Shown here piece by piece: positions 48,785 through 60,168 of a DNA stretch of 64,000 bases. A program made the position numbers and the translations under genes. The notes beneath the pieces were generated by a model. That model was given only the letters and a program-made list of their open reading frames with translations, ran no database searches and was not told the DNA's origin. The stretch lies in the NCBI RefSeq assembly GCF_003597395.2, contig NC_133770.1:207074609-207138608 (forward strand). Reading direction: 5' to 3'. The DNA comes from Chelonoidis abingdonii (lineage: Eukaryota > Chordata > Testudines > Testudinidae). How positions within the stretch are numbered: the first letter of the stretch is position 1; each line of letters begins with the position of its first letter.

Positions 48785-50755
48785 GTCTAATCAACAGAGG
48801 GTCTGTGCCAGGCTAGATGATATGGAGCTTTAAACACAGATGGTACACCTACATTAAGGCTCCCAAAAGTTGCTAACACTGGTAAAGCAAGACTAGAGTT
48901 TGCAACAATGAGACATTTTTTAAATCCCTCCTCAAAACCCACTTCCATCAGCTTGGAAGAACTGGGTGGTGATAAGCACCCAGTTTCTTTTCCTCTTTCC
49001 TCCCCCCTCCCCGCTGTAGTCCATTAAAAATAAATAAACAAAAATTAAAAAAGAAAAGAAAAACCAGCACACACCACTACAAGCTTCATCTGGCACTACA
49101 AAATCACATTCTGAACTTACTCTCCTCTTCCCTCTCCCTCCTTGCCCAGTATCTCCTAGGTTTATCCAGTCTAGACTGTAGCGTCCTAGGAAACAAGGAC
49201 TATACTATATTTCTTTACAGCAAGGCTATGACTTCACCGACTTTTTAAAAAAACACCACAAGCTTATACCTATGAATCTGTGCCACAACATATAAACAAA
49301 CACGAAAAGGAAGCCACTGTTTTGAAATGTCCAAGCCATTGTCACTGAAGTTCATAGCCTGTTATCTGCAAATGTTTCTCAGTATGATGTGGCTAGACTT
49401 TGACACACAAGTATTCTCAAACTTTGCTACCAATTATTCAGTTCTCATTTTGTCTGAGAACCATTTTTGCAGTTAAATGCTTCACTTATATGAAGAACAA
49501 CATGAAATAAATGACAAACTAAGTTATTAACTTTGAAGGTTAGCAGCTCATTGAAGGTATTTCGTGGATTACTTAAAAACACATAACAAAAGGGGTGGGG
49601 ACAAACACAAAATGTTACAATAACTCAGTTTTAATCTGTTCATACCTTTTAGGAGAATCAACTATATCTGTGTTTTCTCTAATATTATGAAAGCCTATGC
49701 CTTAATGCCAAATAATGTAATAGTTTTGTCAGTTTCATAACTCTGCCTTTTTAGAGTCTTATTTCCTGCATACCTTGGCAAACAGATGACAGATGTGGAA
49801 ACCTTTCATGCTGCTTTCACCCCTTGTCTATACAGGAAAGTTTCAGCACAATTGGGGGGGGGGGAAATAAATATAAACCAATGTAGTTATACCAGCAGAA
49901 CTCCCTAGTAGACACTTATTCTATTCTAAGAGCTTCTTCGGTGGTTGAGAAGTGGTTTAAACTAAGGTGAAAAGAGCTGGGATTAATAATGTCCACAAGG
50001 GGTCACACCAGTATTACTGGTAAAACTTCCCCATTAGACAAGCTCTCAGTCACCCCTCTCATGTTGGTATGGAAATTTTGCACGGATCTCCATACTGCAC
50101 TGCCACCAACTGCATCCCCTTTGAACAGACAAATGTACTCCTCACTCAATGAGAGCTGCGCACAATCTTAACTTGAACTACAAAAAGACCTCATGATCAG
50201 TTAGTTTCTTAAAATTAGAAAAAAGGGGAACTGCGGAACTGATGACACTTCCTACAACCCACGCAATGATACAGAGAAAGATACAGAGTCGCAGCACCGG
50301 CAGAGAAGCAAAGTTAAGGCCACTGCAGTAACGGTAGGTCATAGTTCACACTTAGCACTTTTTCCTCTGTAGGTCTATGTGGTGCCAGCTGTCACCTGGC
50401 TCTGCCACTGAGCTGCGGGGTGACCTCGGACGAGTCAAACCCCACTCTATGCCTCAGTTTCCTCAGCTATGATCTAGGGTTAAATGACATTTCCCGGCCC
50501 ATGGGCGAAGGGCAAGGGCTGGAGTACTATAGCGCCGAGGTGGCGTCCAGTCCCGGCTTGCAAACCGAGCCCCCGGCTGGGCCGGGAGTCCCCACGGGCA
50601 CAGACCAGCGTCTGGCCCGGTAACGGCGGAGTCACAGCCCGGGGCCGCAGGACCGGCGCGCTACCGGCCTACAAGAATCACCGCCCCGCCCTGAAGTCTG
50701 GGGCCGGCGCCCGAGCTTCCCCAGCCCAAGCTCGGCGCCTGCTCCCGCCGCTCAC

Positions 50756-50787
50756 CCGAACACGTGCTCCGAGCTCCAGATCTTCAT
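50756..50787 (-). CDS. PRELID3A: PRELID3A exon 1 (start)
   Basis: On the minus strand ATG AAG ATC TGG gives MKIWSSEHVF plus two bases of Gly, followed by donor GTGAGC. MKIW-SSEHVF is the invariant N-terminus of PRELID3 proteins; there is no cleavable presequence, as is usual for this family. It joins in phase 2 to exon 2 (FG-HPWDTV). The common exons total 155 residues. Confidence 0.97.
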
Positions 50788-50944
50788 AGCCCCGCCGCGG
50801 CACCCGGCGCGTAAGCCCCAATGGCGACCTCCTAAGCGCTCGCTCAAGGCAAAGACAGAGCCGGCTCAGCGGGGGCGGGGCCGTGACGCGAGCAGGGGGC
50901 GGGACGCACCGAGCCGGGCACAGAGTGTGCTGGGCAGGCTCCCA

Positions 50945-50953
50945 ATTGCATCA
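50945..50953 (-). promoter_or_regulatory. C/EBP-ATF (CARE) type site TGATGCAAT
   Basis: The minus strand reads TGATGCAAT, the canonical composite site bound by ATF4-C/EBP or CHOP dimers in stress-responsive promoters. It lies about 160 bp from the PRELID3A start codon and about 200 bp from that of AFG3L2. Function is inferred from sequence only; nine-base matches also occur by chance. Confidence 0.5.
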
Positions 50954-51149
50954 CGGGAGGGAGGAGCGCGCGGGACACCGGAAAAAAAAGCCCGCCCCAC
51001 TTTTAAATACGTCATTCCAGCGCCCGCCCTCCCCTGCGGCCACGTGACCTCCTTCCCATCCTGACGTTACGTGATGCGCTCGCGCGCCGCGGCGCGGCGC
51101 GGGCGGGGTTTGTGGCCGGAGAGCGGAGTCTCGCGGCGGCCGTTTGGCC

Positions 51150-51269
51150 ATGGCGCACCGCTACCTGCTGCTGTCGCGGGGCTGCTGCCGGCGCCGGGGC
51201 CTGCCCAGGGTCCTGACGCTGCAGCAGCTGCTCTCGGGCCGGAGCCCCTCCGGGCCGGGGCCGGCGCAG
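51150..51269 (+). CDS. AFG3L2: AFG3L2 exon 1: start and mitochondrial presequence
   Basis: ATG in a good context (GGCCATGG) opens 40 codons, MAHRYLLLSRGCCRRRGLPR onward, ending at donor CAG-GTGAGT in phase 0. The segment has seven Arg, many Leu and no acidic residue, which suits a cleavable mitochondrial targeting peptide. MAHR is the human AFG3L2 start; the rest of the presequence diverges, as presequences do. An upstream in-frame TTG is not a start. AFG3L2 forms the inner-membrane m-AAA protease, alone or with SPG7. Its AAA and M41 protease domains lie outside the window. Confidence 0.92.
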
Positions 51270-51785
51270 GTGAGTGACAGGGCGGTGCGGGAGGAGCCAG
51301 GGCGGCCGCTGTCAGTGTCCGCTGGGGACGATCGCTCCCAAGCCTGCGAGAGGGGGGGCGGGGCGACCCGGCCTGGCTCGGCCGGTGACCATCGTGCCCG
51401 GGCGCGCTCCCCGCGGCCAGCGCTTAACCCGCGCCCGGGGCCCGGCTCCACAGGGGGCTGCTCTCGCCGGCCAGCGCGTCTGAGGAGACCCAGGTTCCCC
51501 GGTGCCCACCGCGTAGGCCCTAGCGCCCTCGGCCCCAAACGTGCAGGCGTCAGGCCCGGCCCCAGGCCCCGGCTTCACCCACAGGCTCGCTTTGAAATCG
51601 CGCCCGCCGCAGGGTCTCGCCTTTACAGGGTGCCCCGGCCCCTCAGCGTGTCCCTGCCAAACGGGACCTGGAGGCCGGTTTCCAGGGCATCAGCGTTAAA
51701 GCGAGGCGGGGGAAGGGCAAGGCCAGGAGGGCGCTGGGCGCTCCCCGGGCTGGCTAGTCGGGGCGTCAGGAGTCTGATGTATCTT
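51270..51785. other. AFG3L2 intron 1, GC-rich start
   Basis: Remaining CpG-island sequence inside the intron. Long GC-driven open frames on both strands here are spurious. Confidence 0.7.
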
Positions 51786-52257
51786 GAATAACCCCAAGTT
51801 TCACCTTACTTTGTGTTTTTGTGTCTTGGTTTGCAAGTATCAGAGGGGTAGCCCTGTTAAGTCTGTAAAAAGCAAGGAAGAGTCCTGTGGCACTTTATAG
51901 ACTAACTTTGTGAAGTGGGTATTCACCCACGAAAGCTTATGCTCCAATACTTCTGTTAGCCCAAAAATACAAAGGTGTTACAGCACATTGTTACTGAAAA
52001 ATTGCTGTCTTTCTCATTTTTACCTTGTAATTATAAAATAAATCAATTGGAATATAAATATTGTGCTTACATTTTAGTGTATAGCATATAGAGTAATATT
52101 AGCAAGTCCTTGTTTATGACATTTTAGTTTGTACTCTCTTCACCATTGCTGTTTATGTGGCCTGTTGTAAAACTAAGAAAATGTCTAGATGAGGTCATGT
52201 ATCCCCTGGAAGAGCTCTGCATCGCCACAGGGGTAAGTGTACTCCTGGTTGAGAACC
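51786..52257. mobile_element. hAT-type MITE copy A, interrupted by a retroposon
   Basis: The ends match copy B at 52937-53315: CCCCAAGTTTCACCTTACTT near the left, and CTCCTGGTTGAGAACCACT at the right. Its 5' terminus is missing. The retroposon at 51836-51961 interrupts it. Confidence 0.7.
51836..51961 (-). mobile_element. Retroposon with 5' inversion (copy 2)
   Basis: Read on the minus strand, an inverted upstream segment (GAGCATAAGC... to CCCACTTC) is followed by the 3' end in direct orientation (GTTAGTCTATAAAGTGCCAC to ACCCCTCTGATA). The two parts overlap by only about five bases (GTTAG), the pattern of twin priming during target-primed reverse transcription. It is inserted in hAT copy A. 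Confidence 0.75.
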
Positions 52258-52936
52258 ACTATCTTATGTGACCTTTGGCAAGTCAAGACCTTAATGTCTC
52301 TGTACCTCAGTTTCCTATGTGATGGGGGAATAGTTCACGTTGTTGCTGCAAAGGTAAATGAATTATGAAGTGCTTTGGATACTTCAGCATGAGGTCTCAA
52401 AGCCTGAGTATGTACCTCCTCCATCTCTAGGCATAGTTTGTTTTAAGTTTCTTTGTGTATATTTTTGTGAGGCCTTGACTTTATCAGCACATCTTTCTTA
52501 ATGGCTTCTTGTAGGCAATGCCTCTGATCTTTAAGAAATTTGAACACTTACTATTATAAATGCGTATATTCTTATTCAAAGTAGTATGTTTTCCTTTTAA
52601 GAATTCTTTTATTAGGGGGATAGAATATACATGATGATGAACATTAGAAATGTAATATCTTAACTAGAGTATCTTCAGTGAAGAGCATAATTTACAAGAA
52701 ACTGAAGTTAACTGTGGAGATAACCATATGTAATGATCTGCTGTGCCTACCTTTATGTAAGTTACTTTGGTCTGCTGTGCCTGCCTTTTATGTAAGTTAG
52801 TTATACTGCATTTTCAAAGGATTAGTCTTTATTAGAAACCTACTTTTTTTCCTAAGCACTCTTATGAAGTAGCTGATGGTTGTCAGATAATTAAAAGGAT
52901 GTCAGCTGTGTCCAATTTACATTGTTCAGTTTAAGA
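52258..52936. other. AFG3L2 intron 1 segment with a short tandem duplication
   Basis: TCTGCTGTGCCT(A/G)CC plus TTATGTAAGTTA occurs twice in tandem (52737 and 52771, period 34 bp). Nothing else recognised. Confidence 0.6.
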
Positions 52937-53315
52937 CAGTGGTTTTCAACCTTTCCAGACTACTGTCTTGCATACCCCCAAGTTTCACTTCACTTAAAAA
53001 CTACTTAACAATCAGACCTAAAAATACAGAAGTTTCACAGAACACTATTATTGAAAAATTGCTTAGCTTCTAATTTTTCCCATATAATTATAAAATAAAT
53101 GAATTAGAATATAAATATTGTATTTCCATTTTAGTGTATGGCATACAGAGCAGTATAAACAAGTCATATGAATTTTTAGTTTCTGCTGACTTTGCTGGTG
53201 CTTTTTATATAGTCTTGTCGTAAAACTAGACAAGTATCTAGATGAGTTGATGTATCCCCTGGAAGACCTCTGTGTACCCCCAGGGTTGCATGTACTACTG
53301 GTTGGGAACCACCAA
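52937..53315. mobile_element. hAT-type MITE copy B
   Basis: Begins CAGTGGTTTTCAACCTTTCC and ends GGTTGGGAACCACC. Flanks GTTTAAGA (52929-52936) and GTTTCAAA (53316-53323) agree at 6 of 8 positions, a possible decayed target duplication. The AT-rich interior contains AATTATAAAATAAAT and matches copy A through most of its length. Confidence 0.75.
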
Positions 53316-55931
53316 GTTTCAAACATCTTAAAAACAATGTTTTTGAAGCTTTTGCCATGCAGTAAATAACTAGTACTAGTGTGTTTTGTTTGTTGATAAC
53401 CTCTTGATTTTTGGGGAAAAGATTAATTTTCTATTGATATAATCGAAAATATTGGGGATTTTCTGTGCCTCTTGTGTGTTCTTGGTAACTTTCTGTGGAT
53501 TAGAATTATGAGGATTTAGTGACTTGTCATCTTTTCTTTTTTGTAAAGTAAAAAGTTGTGATTTTTTTTTAAATACCCAGCAATGCTGCTATTCTGTTTT
53601 GAAGCACAAGATTCTGAAAGAGACTGAGCATGAGGCAGCATTTATTCAGTGCTAGGGGTCTTGTATTTGTCTGACGCTGTTAAATAGTGAGTAGAGCTGC
53701 ATCACAGCCTTAATGTAACTCAGGTGTAAACCTGACCTGTATGCTCTCTTCGCCTCTCCATTGTGGACTATTTTATATTTGTGAGTGTTTTATGAACTCT
53801 GTTAAAAAATGGTCTTTAGGTATCATTCTCTTTCCCTAAGATGAAGGTTCCTTGGAGCAATGAAGAATATTTACCTGTTTTTATTTATTTCTAATTCCTT
53901 TGTCATGGCAACTATTTTATCCCCAGGATTGATAGGCTGGGCAGGGTTCCCCTATACGGTTCATGAAATGGCCTAAATGTTTGGACAGCGTGATGGCAAA
54001 GTGTACTTCATTTGCTCTTTCTTCTTTTTCTCCTTTAAAACACCCTGAAAGTGTATCGTTTTAGGTCACTCTGGCATTCCCAGCTCCGGCTGACCTAAGA
54101 ACAGCAGCATGCTGTGCAAAAACTGGATTTCCGTGACATTATAGTTATTAGCTTGAATGTGTAACATCTTGGCTGTAATAGTCCTTGATAGAGTAGCCTT
54201 GGCTTTTAGATTAAGCAGATAAATTCACATAGGAATTCCAATAACTGTTGAAATTACGCAGGTAGGGGAGAAAGAAACTGTAGACATTTTTTAAATTAAT
54301 TAACTTCGGCATAGGTCTATGGTCAATGTAAACATGGGTTTAGTTAATCAAGACTTAGTCTAGGGATTCAATGTATGTGGCATAAGGTAATTTTTACTTT
54401 CTTCTTTATAAAATGTATTTTGTAACTCCTTCCTTTTGTGCGACTTTCCTGAGGCACTGTTAGAGACATTTTAGCAGCACAGTTTGTAGTCTGCAGAGAT
54501 AAATCCAACAGTGTACTAGCTCTTCTGTGTTGGTCTGTCCCCATGCTGTAGCATATTCCTGATCAACTAAGTCATAACACAGTTTAGCCCTATTCATGCT
54601 GGTTATAACCTGATTCACCCATAACCAGTCTTAAACTATATGAACATGATTGTTTTCCCTTATTAGATGGAGCAAAAGCTGCTGAATATTCTTGCTTTTT
54701 GTTCAGTTACTCTGAATTTGAATCATGAATAAAGTAAATATTCTCCCCAACAGACCTTTATTAATTTTTGATATTGCAGTAAGATGGGGAATATAGAAGA
54801 GAAGGTGAGGCAAAGTTCTCAGACATAGTTTTCTTCTGAGTTTCACTGTTGCTTCTTTTACCACTTGTCCCTGAGATGCATTTAGATTATTGTAATTAAA
54901 CCCTTTGTTAGCCATACAGATCTACCTCTTTTCCTAGAGCCCCTTGCAGCTGCACATTTGTACTTGTCCCTGCTGGGTGATGGCTCCTTAGACATAACAG
55001 CTACTCAACAAAGTATCTGTTTTACCCTGGCATGCTTTACTTTCTCAGTGAAAGGTTTTTTTGGATTTTTAATACCAAGGTTTATTCTGAGGGCAGTATG
55101 TAGAGCCTTATGAAATCTGTGTTAACCAGAACATGGCAGAATTGCGGAAGCAAAACAATAACATGGAATCCAGCGCTATACAAAACAATAACGATGTATC
55201 CTCACTGGGGCTGCAGGGCTGGAGGAGATGGAATTAATTCTTTTTTAAATGGAAAGAAACTAAATCAGAAAATAATAAATCTGAAAATTCACAATAATAA
55301 AACGGGTTTCATAGGGCCCTAAGTATAACAACACAAAATAAAGTTGGAAAGGAGGGCATCAGCAGACTGAGAATCCTTCCCCTGCCTGTCTCTGTATTAG
55401 ACGTGAATAACAAGGAGATAGGAGCATTCACTCATTCACATGAATTCCCCCTTAATTCCAAAAGTGGGAATGGATCAGACTTAGTTCAAAAAAGTCTTTA
55501 ATTAAAACGCTTAGAAAAAATCACAAGCTTGGTAACAGCTTTCAAAGGACAATATTATAAATGCAATTTATGGTGGCGTGATAGAATTCTGTGAAGCAGC
55601 ATATCAGTTTCTTCCTTCCATTTTGATATTAGATTCACCTTTAGGATAGAAAGTCTGTTTTACAGCCAGTATATTTTGAGAATAACATAATTGCTAAATG
55701 TTAATAACATTGCTGCACTTATGAAGGAAAACTCAGAGTGAAGATAATAGGACTGTGCCTAGATATGCAGAGCCCATGTTCTGGTTCATGGTGATGTCAG
55801 ATGCTAGACCTGATGCAGAGTTATTTCTGCTGAGTCACCCAATGTCAGGTTAATCCACTTCTAGCAGTTCCCTCCAGGAGCATGAAAGGGTTGAATGACC
55901 CTTTGAGATAGAGGAAAGTAGTGGCTAGGCA
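53316..55931. other. AFG3L2 intron 1, nothing recognised
   Basis: 2.6 kb of AT-rich intronic sequence with no assignable repeat or exon. Confidence 0.5.
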
Positions 55932-56130
55932 ATGTTCCCTCTTATTTTTTACATCCATGTGCGGAATGAATTTTATGTGCGCCAATATGGAGGTGATATT
56001 GCGGGGGGTGGGGCTGAGGGGTTAAGCATGTGGGAGGGGGCTCAGACCCAGGGCAGAGGGTTTGTGTGCAGGGGGGTGAGGGCTCTGGCTGGGGATCTAG
56101 GCTCTCGGGTGGGACCAGGAAATGGTATGT
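55932..56130 (+). mobile_element. Truncated interspersed repeat starting CAATGTTCCCTCT
   Basis: Starts AATGTTCCCTCTTATTTTTT and continues into a G-rich part (GGGGTGGGGCTGAGGGGTTA, GGGCTCTGGCTGGGGATC) shared with 61281-61345. A related right end, CTTGGAGGGAACTTAAGG, occurs near 62370. It is probably a DNA-transposon derivative of turtles; only the left part is here. Confidence 0.55.
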
Positions 56131-56715
56131 TTGATTTAAATCACAAGTCAGGAAGACTGCATTCTTGTTGGTTGTTATAACCTTAATACATATTCTTCAC
56201 AACTCAGAGATAGATGTAGGTTTCATTTATAGAAGGTACACACTATACATTTTTAAAGTGATTTATGTTGAAAACTTTTCAGATTAGTTTTACAGCTATA
56301 GCAGAAAATGAATAATTGAAACTATTGAAAATTATGGTGGTCTTGAAGGTGGATAGTCTTCAGAATCCTGTATGTTGAGGATGGATTCTCCTAAACAAAA
56401 TAAGTCAATGCAGTTATTTAATTATTATTATCATGCTGCTCATTTAGTATTATGCATTGCATTCACTGATGTTCAGTACTACTTGAAAGTTGAAATTGTA
56501 AAAGAAAGATCTACCTATTTCAGCTATTTATTTGTATCACAATTGCATCTAAAATGATAGTACCATAGAGTAACTACGATATTTTTTGCTCAAACATGAG
56601 ACTACAAGAAGAGTCCAGAAGGAAGACAGGCAGTCCTTAAGGAAGAAGTAGGAAATAAAAAAGTTTACCAACCTGAAGGCCCTATATGTTCAGACATGTT
56701 CCTTTCATCATCTTC
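56131..56715. other. AFG3L2 intron 1, nothing recognised
   Basis: AT-rich, no assignable feature. Confidence 0.5.
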
Positions 56716-57509
56716 ATAGAATCATAGAATATCAGGGATTAGAAGGGACCAACCCCCTGCTCAAAGCAGGACCAATTCCCAACTAAATCATTCCAGCCAG
56801 GGCTTTGTCAGGCCTGACCTTTAAAACAACTAAGGAAAAAGATTCCACCTCCTCCCTAGGTAACCCATTCCAGTGCTTCACCACCTTCCTAGTGAACTAG
56901 TGTTTCCTAATATCCTACCTAAACCTTCCCCATTGCAACTTGAGACCATTACTCCTTGTTCTGTCTTCTGGTACCACTGAGAGCAGTCTAGATCCATCCT
57001 CTTTGGAATCCCTTTCAGGTAGTTGAAAGCAGCTTTCAAATCCCCCTCATTCTTCTCTTCTGAAGACTAAACAATCCTAGTTCCCTTAGCCTCTCCTCAG
57101 AAGTCATGTGTTCCAGCCCCCTAATCATTTTTGTTGCCTTCCACTGGACTCTTTTTCCAGTTTCTCCACATCCTTCTTGAAATGTGGAGCCCAAAACTGG
57201 ACACAGTACTCCAGATGAGGCCTCACCAATGTAAAAAAGAGGGGAATGATCACATCCCTAAATCTGCTGGCAGTGCCCCTACTTATACAGCCCAAAATGC
57301 CATTAGCCTTCTTGGCAACAAGGGCACGCTGTCAAATCATATCCAACTTCTCGTCTACTGTAACCCGTAGGTCCTTTTCTGCAGAACTGCTGCCTAGCCA
57401 TTTGGTCCCTAGTCTGTAGCAGTGCATGGGATTCTTCCATCCGAAGTGCACGACTCTTCACCTGTCCTTGCTGAACCTCATCTGGTTTCTTTTGCCCAAT
57501 CCTCTAATT

Positions 57510-59151
57510 CAGTGGTCTCCAACCTTTTTGTGGCCAGTAGCACATTCGTGTTTTCAGAATAGTGTGGCAGGCGCCAACAGTTTTTCAAGGCTTATTTTGT
57601 ATTTGTACATTAAATAATATGAAAAACATCATATTTAATATTACATAATATATGAATCCAGAGAGAAGCCACAAGGACAGAGAACACTGGCACCCACAGC
57701 CCTGGAGTACTCTGTCCCCAGCAGGCGCGGGCCCTGGCTTCTCTCCCCTGGTGGGCACTAGGCGGGCCTCGTGCCTGCTGAGACAGGGCTGGCTCTAGGT
57801 TTTTTGCTGCCCCGAGCAAAAAAAATTTTGGCTGCCCCCCTCTCCAGCCCTGGGCTCTCCCCCCCCTCCACCAGTGCCCTCCCCCCACATGCACCCAAAT
57901 GCACATGGAAGGCATAGGGAGTAACCCTCAAGCCTTGTACCCAGAAAGGGATGGGGATATAGTAAAGAGAGTTCAGGCAGAGGAGCGGGTGTGGGGGTGC
58001 TTGAGGGCTCTACACTGACAGAGAAGCAGGGTGTGATGTACTCGTGGAGGAGGAGAGGGGGTATCAGGAGGGTTGCGGGAGAAGAGGGGAAGGGGAAGGT
58101 GTGGGAGGAGAGGGCTGGGGGAGAGTACAAGGGGAGAGGTGCGGGTGAAGGAAGAGAACAAGGGGAAGGGGTTTGGTGAAGGAGTGATGGGGGGAGGTAC
58201 AAGTGAAGAGTCTGTGAGCGGGACTGGGGGTGCAAGGGCTAAGAGGGCCAGGTGCTGACAGCTGCTTCCACAGCCTCATGCAGGCAGAGCCGATAGGATG
58301 GACACAGACCCCCAGGTGCCTGAGCCGTGGGGGTTCCCAGTGAAGCAGTATCCCTGGCTGCTCTGCTTGAAACCAGCCTCTGCCTCTTCCCGCCCCTGGC
58401 ACTGTGGGAGCCCAGGGCAAGCAGCGCGGGGCGGGGGACGTGCACAGCGGGCTGAGTCTGGGGGCAGGAGGGGGCAGCTCCCTGACAGCTCAGGCTGCCC
58501 AGCCAATATTCCCATCAGCACACCAGCCGGGATCCACACTCCCCTCCCAGCCCGGCGGCACCTTGCACAGCCCACTTGGGTGGTGAAATGCCACGCCACC
58601 CTGGGGAGACTCAGAGCAGTAGCAGTGGCGGCAGCAGGACCCCTCCTCCCTACCGGGTCCCGCTTCCCTCCCTCTCTGGCTCCTCACACACTGTGGTAGC
58701 CTCTCTCGCTGCTGCAGCCTGGGCTCGGCTCCAAGGGATGATGCTCTGGCTCTCCAGCGGCAGGGCTCTGGCCATGGCCGGCTCCTGGCATTTTTGCTGC
58801 CCCAAGTAGCCCTGGAGTTGTCTGTCCCCAGCAGGCATGGAGTTGTGGCTTCTTGAAGCAGGAGAGAAGCTGCGGCCCCGCACCTGCCAGGGACAGAGAA
58901 CTCCTGAGCTGCAGACTGCAGGCGCCAGTGTTCTCTGTCCCTGGCAGGCATAGGGCCGCGGCTTCTCTCCGGCTTAAGCCACGACCCACGCCTGCCAGGG
59001 ACTGAGAACACCGGCACCTGCAGCCCTAGAGTTCTCTGTCCCCGGCAGGCGTGGGGCCGTGGCTTCTCTCCCCTGTTGGGCACTAGGCAGGCACACACAA
59101 ATGCCACAGCGGGCGCCATGGCACCTGCAGGCTCCGCGTTGGGGACCACTG
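57510..59151. mobile_element. hAT-type element nested in CR1, perfect 8-bp duplication
   Basis: Begins CAGTGGTCTCCAACCTTTTT and ends CGTTGGGGACCACTG, with CTCTAATT on both sides (57502-57509 and 59152-59159). 1.64 kb, GC-rich, with repeated segments around TTCTCTGTCCC(C/T)GGCAGGC. A second repeat of the GCTCTAGGTTTTTTGCTGCC type seems nested from about 57784 to 58810, and a purine-rich block (57965-58230) lies inside it. No transposase found; long GC frames are spurious. Confidence 0.88.
57965..58230. repeat. Purine-rich GA/GGG block
   Basis: The plus strand is almost entirely G and A in runs such as GGAGGAGGAGAGGGGG and GAAGAGGGGAAGGGGAAGG. Such DNA can form triplex or G-quadruplex structures. 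It lies inside the nested hAT region. Confidence 0.8.
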
Positions 59152-59985
59152 CTCTAATTTGTCTAGGTCCCTCTGTATCCTGTCCCTACCCTCCAGTGTA
59201 TCTACCACTCCTCCCAGTTCAGTGTCATCTGCCGACTTGCTGAGAGTGCAGTCCACGCCATCCTCCAGATCATTAATGAAGATATTGAATAAAACTGGCC
59301 TCAGGACCGACCCTTGGGGCACTCCACTTGAAACCTGCTCCCAACTAGGCATGGAGCCATTGATCACTACCCATAGAGCCTGATGATCTAGCCAGCTTTC
59401 TGTCCACCTTATAGTCCTTTCATCCAGCCCATACTTCTTTAACTTGCTGGCAAGAATACTGTGGGAGACCGTATCCAAAGCTTTGCTAAAGTCAAGGAAT
59501 AACACATCTACTACTTTCCCCTCATCTGCAGACCCAGTTATCTTATCATATAAGGCAATTAGGTGAGTCAGACGTGACTTGCCCTTGGTGAATCCATGCT
59601 GTCCATTACTGATCACTTTCCTCTAAGTGCTTCAGAATTGATTCCTTGAGGACCTGCTCCTTGATTTTTTCCAAGGACTGAGGCGAGGCTGGGTGGCCTG
59701 TAGTTACCTGGATCCTCCTCCTTCCTTTTTTTAAAGATTGGCACTACATTAGCTTTTTTCCAGTCATCTGGGACCTTCCCCGATCGCCCTGAGTTTTCAA
59801 AGATAATGACCATTGGCTCTGCAGTCACATCTGCCAACTCCTTTAGCACCCTCGGATGCAGCGCATCCAACCCCATGGATTTGTGTTTATCCAGCTTTTC
59901 TAAATAGTCCCAAACCACTTCTTTCTGCACAGAGGGCTGGTCACCATCTTCAGCACAGCTTCCTCCTGAGAAGGAACACTTAGCA

Positions 59986-60168
59986 TCATAGACTATCAGA
60001 GTTGGAAGGGACCTCAGGAGGTCATCTAGTCTAACCACCTGCTCAAAGCAGGATCACTCCTCAGACAGATTTTTGCCCCAGGTCCCTGAATGGTCCCCTC
60101 AAGGATTGAACTCACAACTCTGGGTTTAGCAGGCCAGTGCTCAAACCACTGAGCTATCCCTTCCTCCA
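59986..60168 (-). mobile_element. tRNA-derived SINE with CR1-like tail, copy 3
   Basis: The minus-strand head GATAGCTCAGTGGTTTGAGC and B-box-like GAGTTCAATCC lead to a tail matching CR1 3' sequence (GAGGTCCCTTCCAACTCTGA and TAGTCTATGATGC). The shared tail suggests mobilisation by CR1 machinery. It abuts the right edge of the CR1 copy at 59985. Confidence 0.82.

Larger units (their letters stand above)
50480..51760. promoter_or_regulatory. CpG island and bidirectional PRELID3A/AFG3L2 promoter
   Basis: Abrupt rise in GC and CpG compared with AT-rich flanks, covering both first exons. The start codons are 362 bp apart on opposite strands (ATG at 50785-50787 minus and 51150-51152 plus). Sites seen by eye: GC boxes GGGGGCGGGGC (50871-50881) and GGGGGCGGGA (50895-50904), a CCAAT box (50942-50946), an ETS core CCGGAA (50978-50983), an E-box CACGTGAC near 51041, and a CRE-like TGACGTTA (51062-51069). 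No clear TATA box. Transcription starts are not determinable from sequence. Confidence 0.85.
56716..59985 (-). mobile_element. CR1 LINE copy split by a hAT insertion
   Basis: The 3' end is at the left (TCATAGAATCATAGAATATC, the classic CR1 tail). It runs 56716-57501, resumes at 59152 after the hAT element, and ends near 59985. Minus-strand RT remnants include KANVVPIFKK with GNYRP (59613-60038 frame), [11 protein letters not shown] and [10 protein letters not shown], and a SADD in place of FADD (59083-59616 frame). Stops and frame changes show it is dead. It is an older copy than that at 28878. Confidence 0.85.

Noticed and set aside
51161..51578. Minus-strand frames in the CpG island
   Set aside because: Stop codons are rare in GC-rich DNA. 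No protein family is visible and the region is antisense to AFG3L2 exon 1 and intron.
51144..51791. 215-codon frame extending AFG3L2 exon 1 without splicing
   Set aside because: CAG-GTGAGT at 51267-51272 is a strong donor and the exon at 63439 continues the AFG3L2 protein in phase. The remainder is GC-rich intron, and the codon before the ATG is a TTG pseudo-start.
58490..59149. 219-codon minus-strand frame
   Set aside because: Lies entirely in the GC-rich hAT-type element and repeats the peptide of its internal repeated segments; not a transposase.
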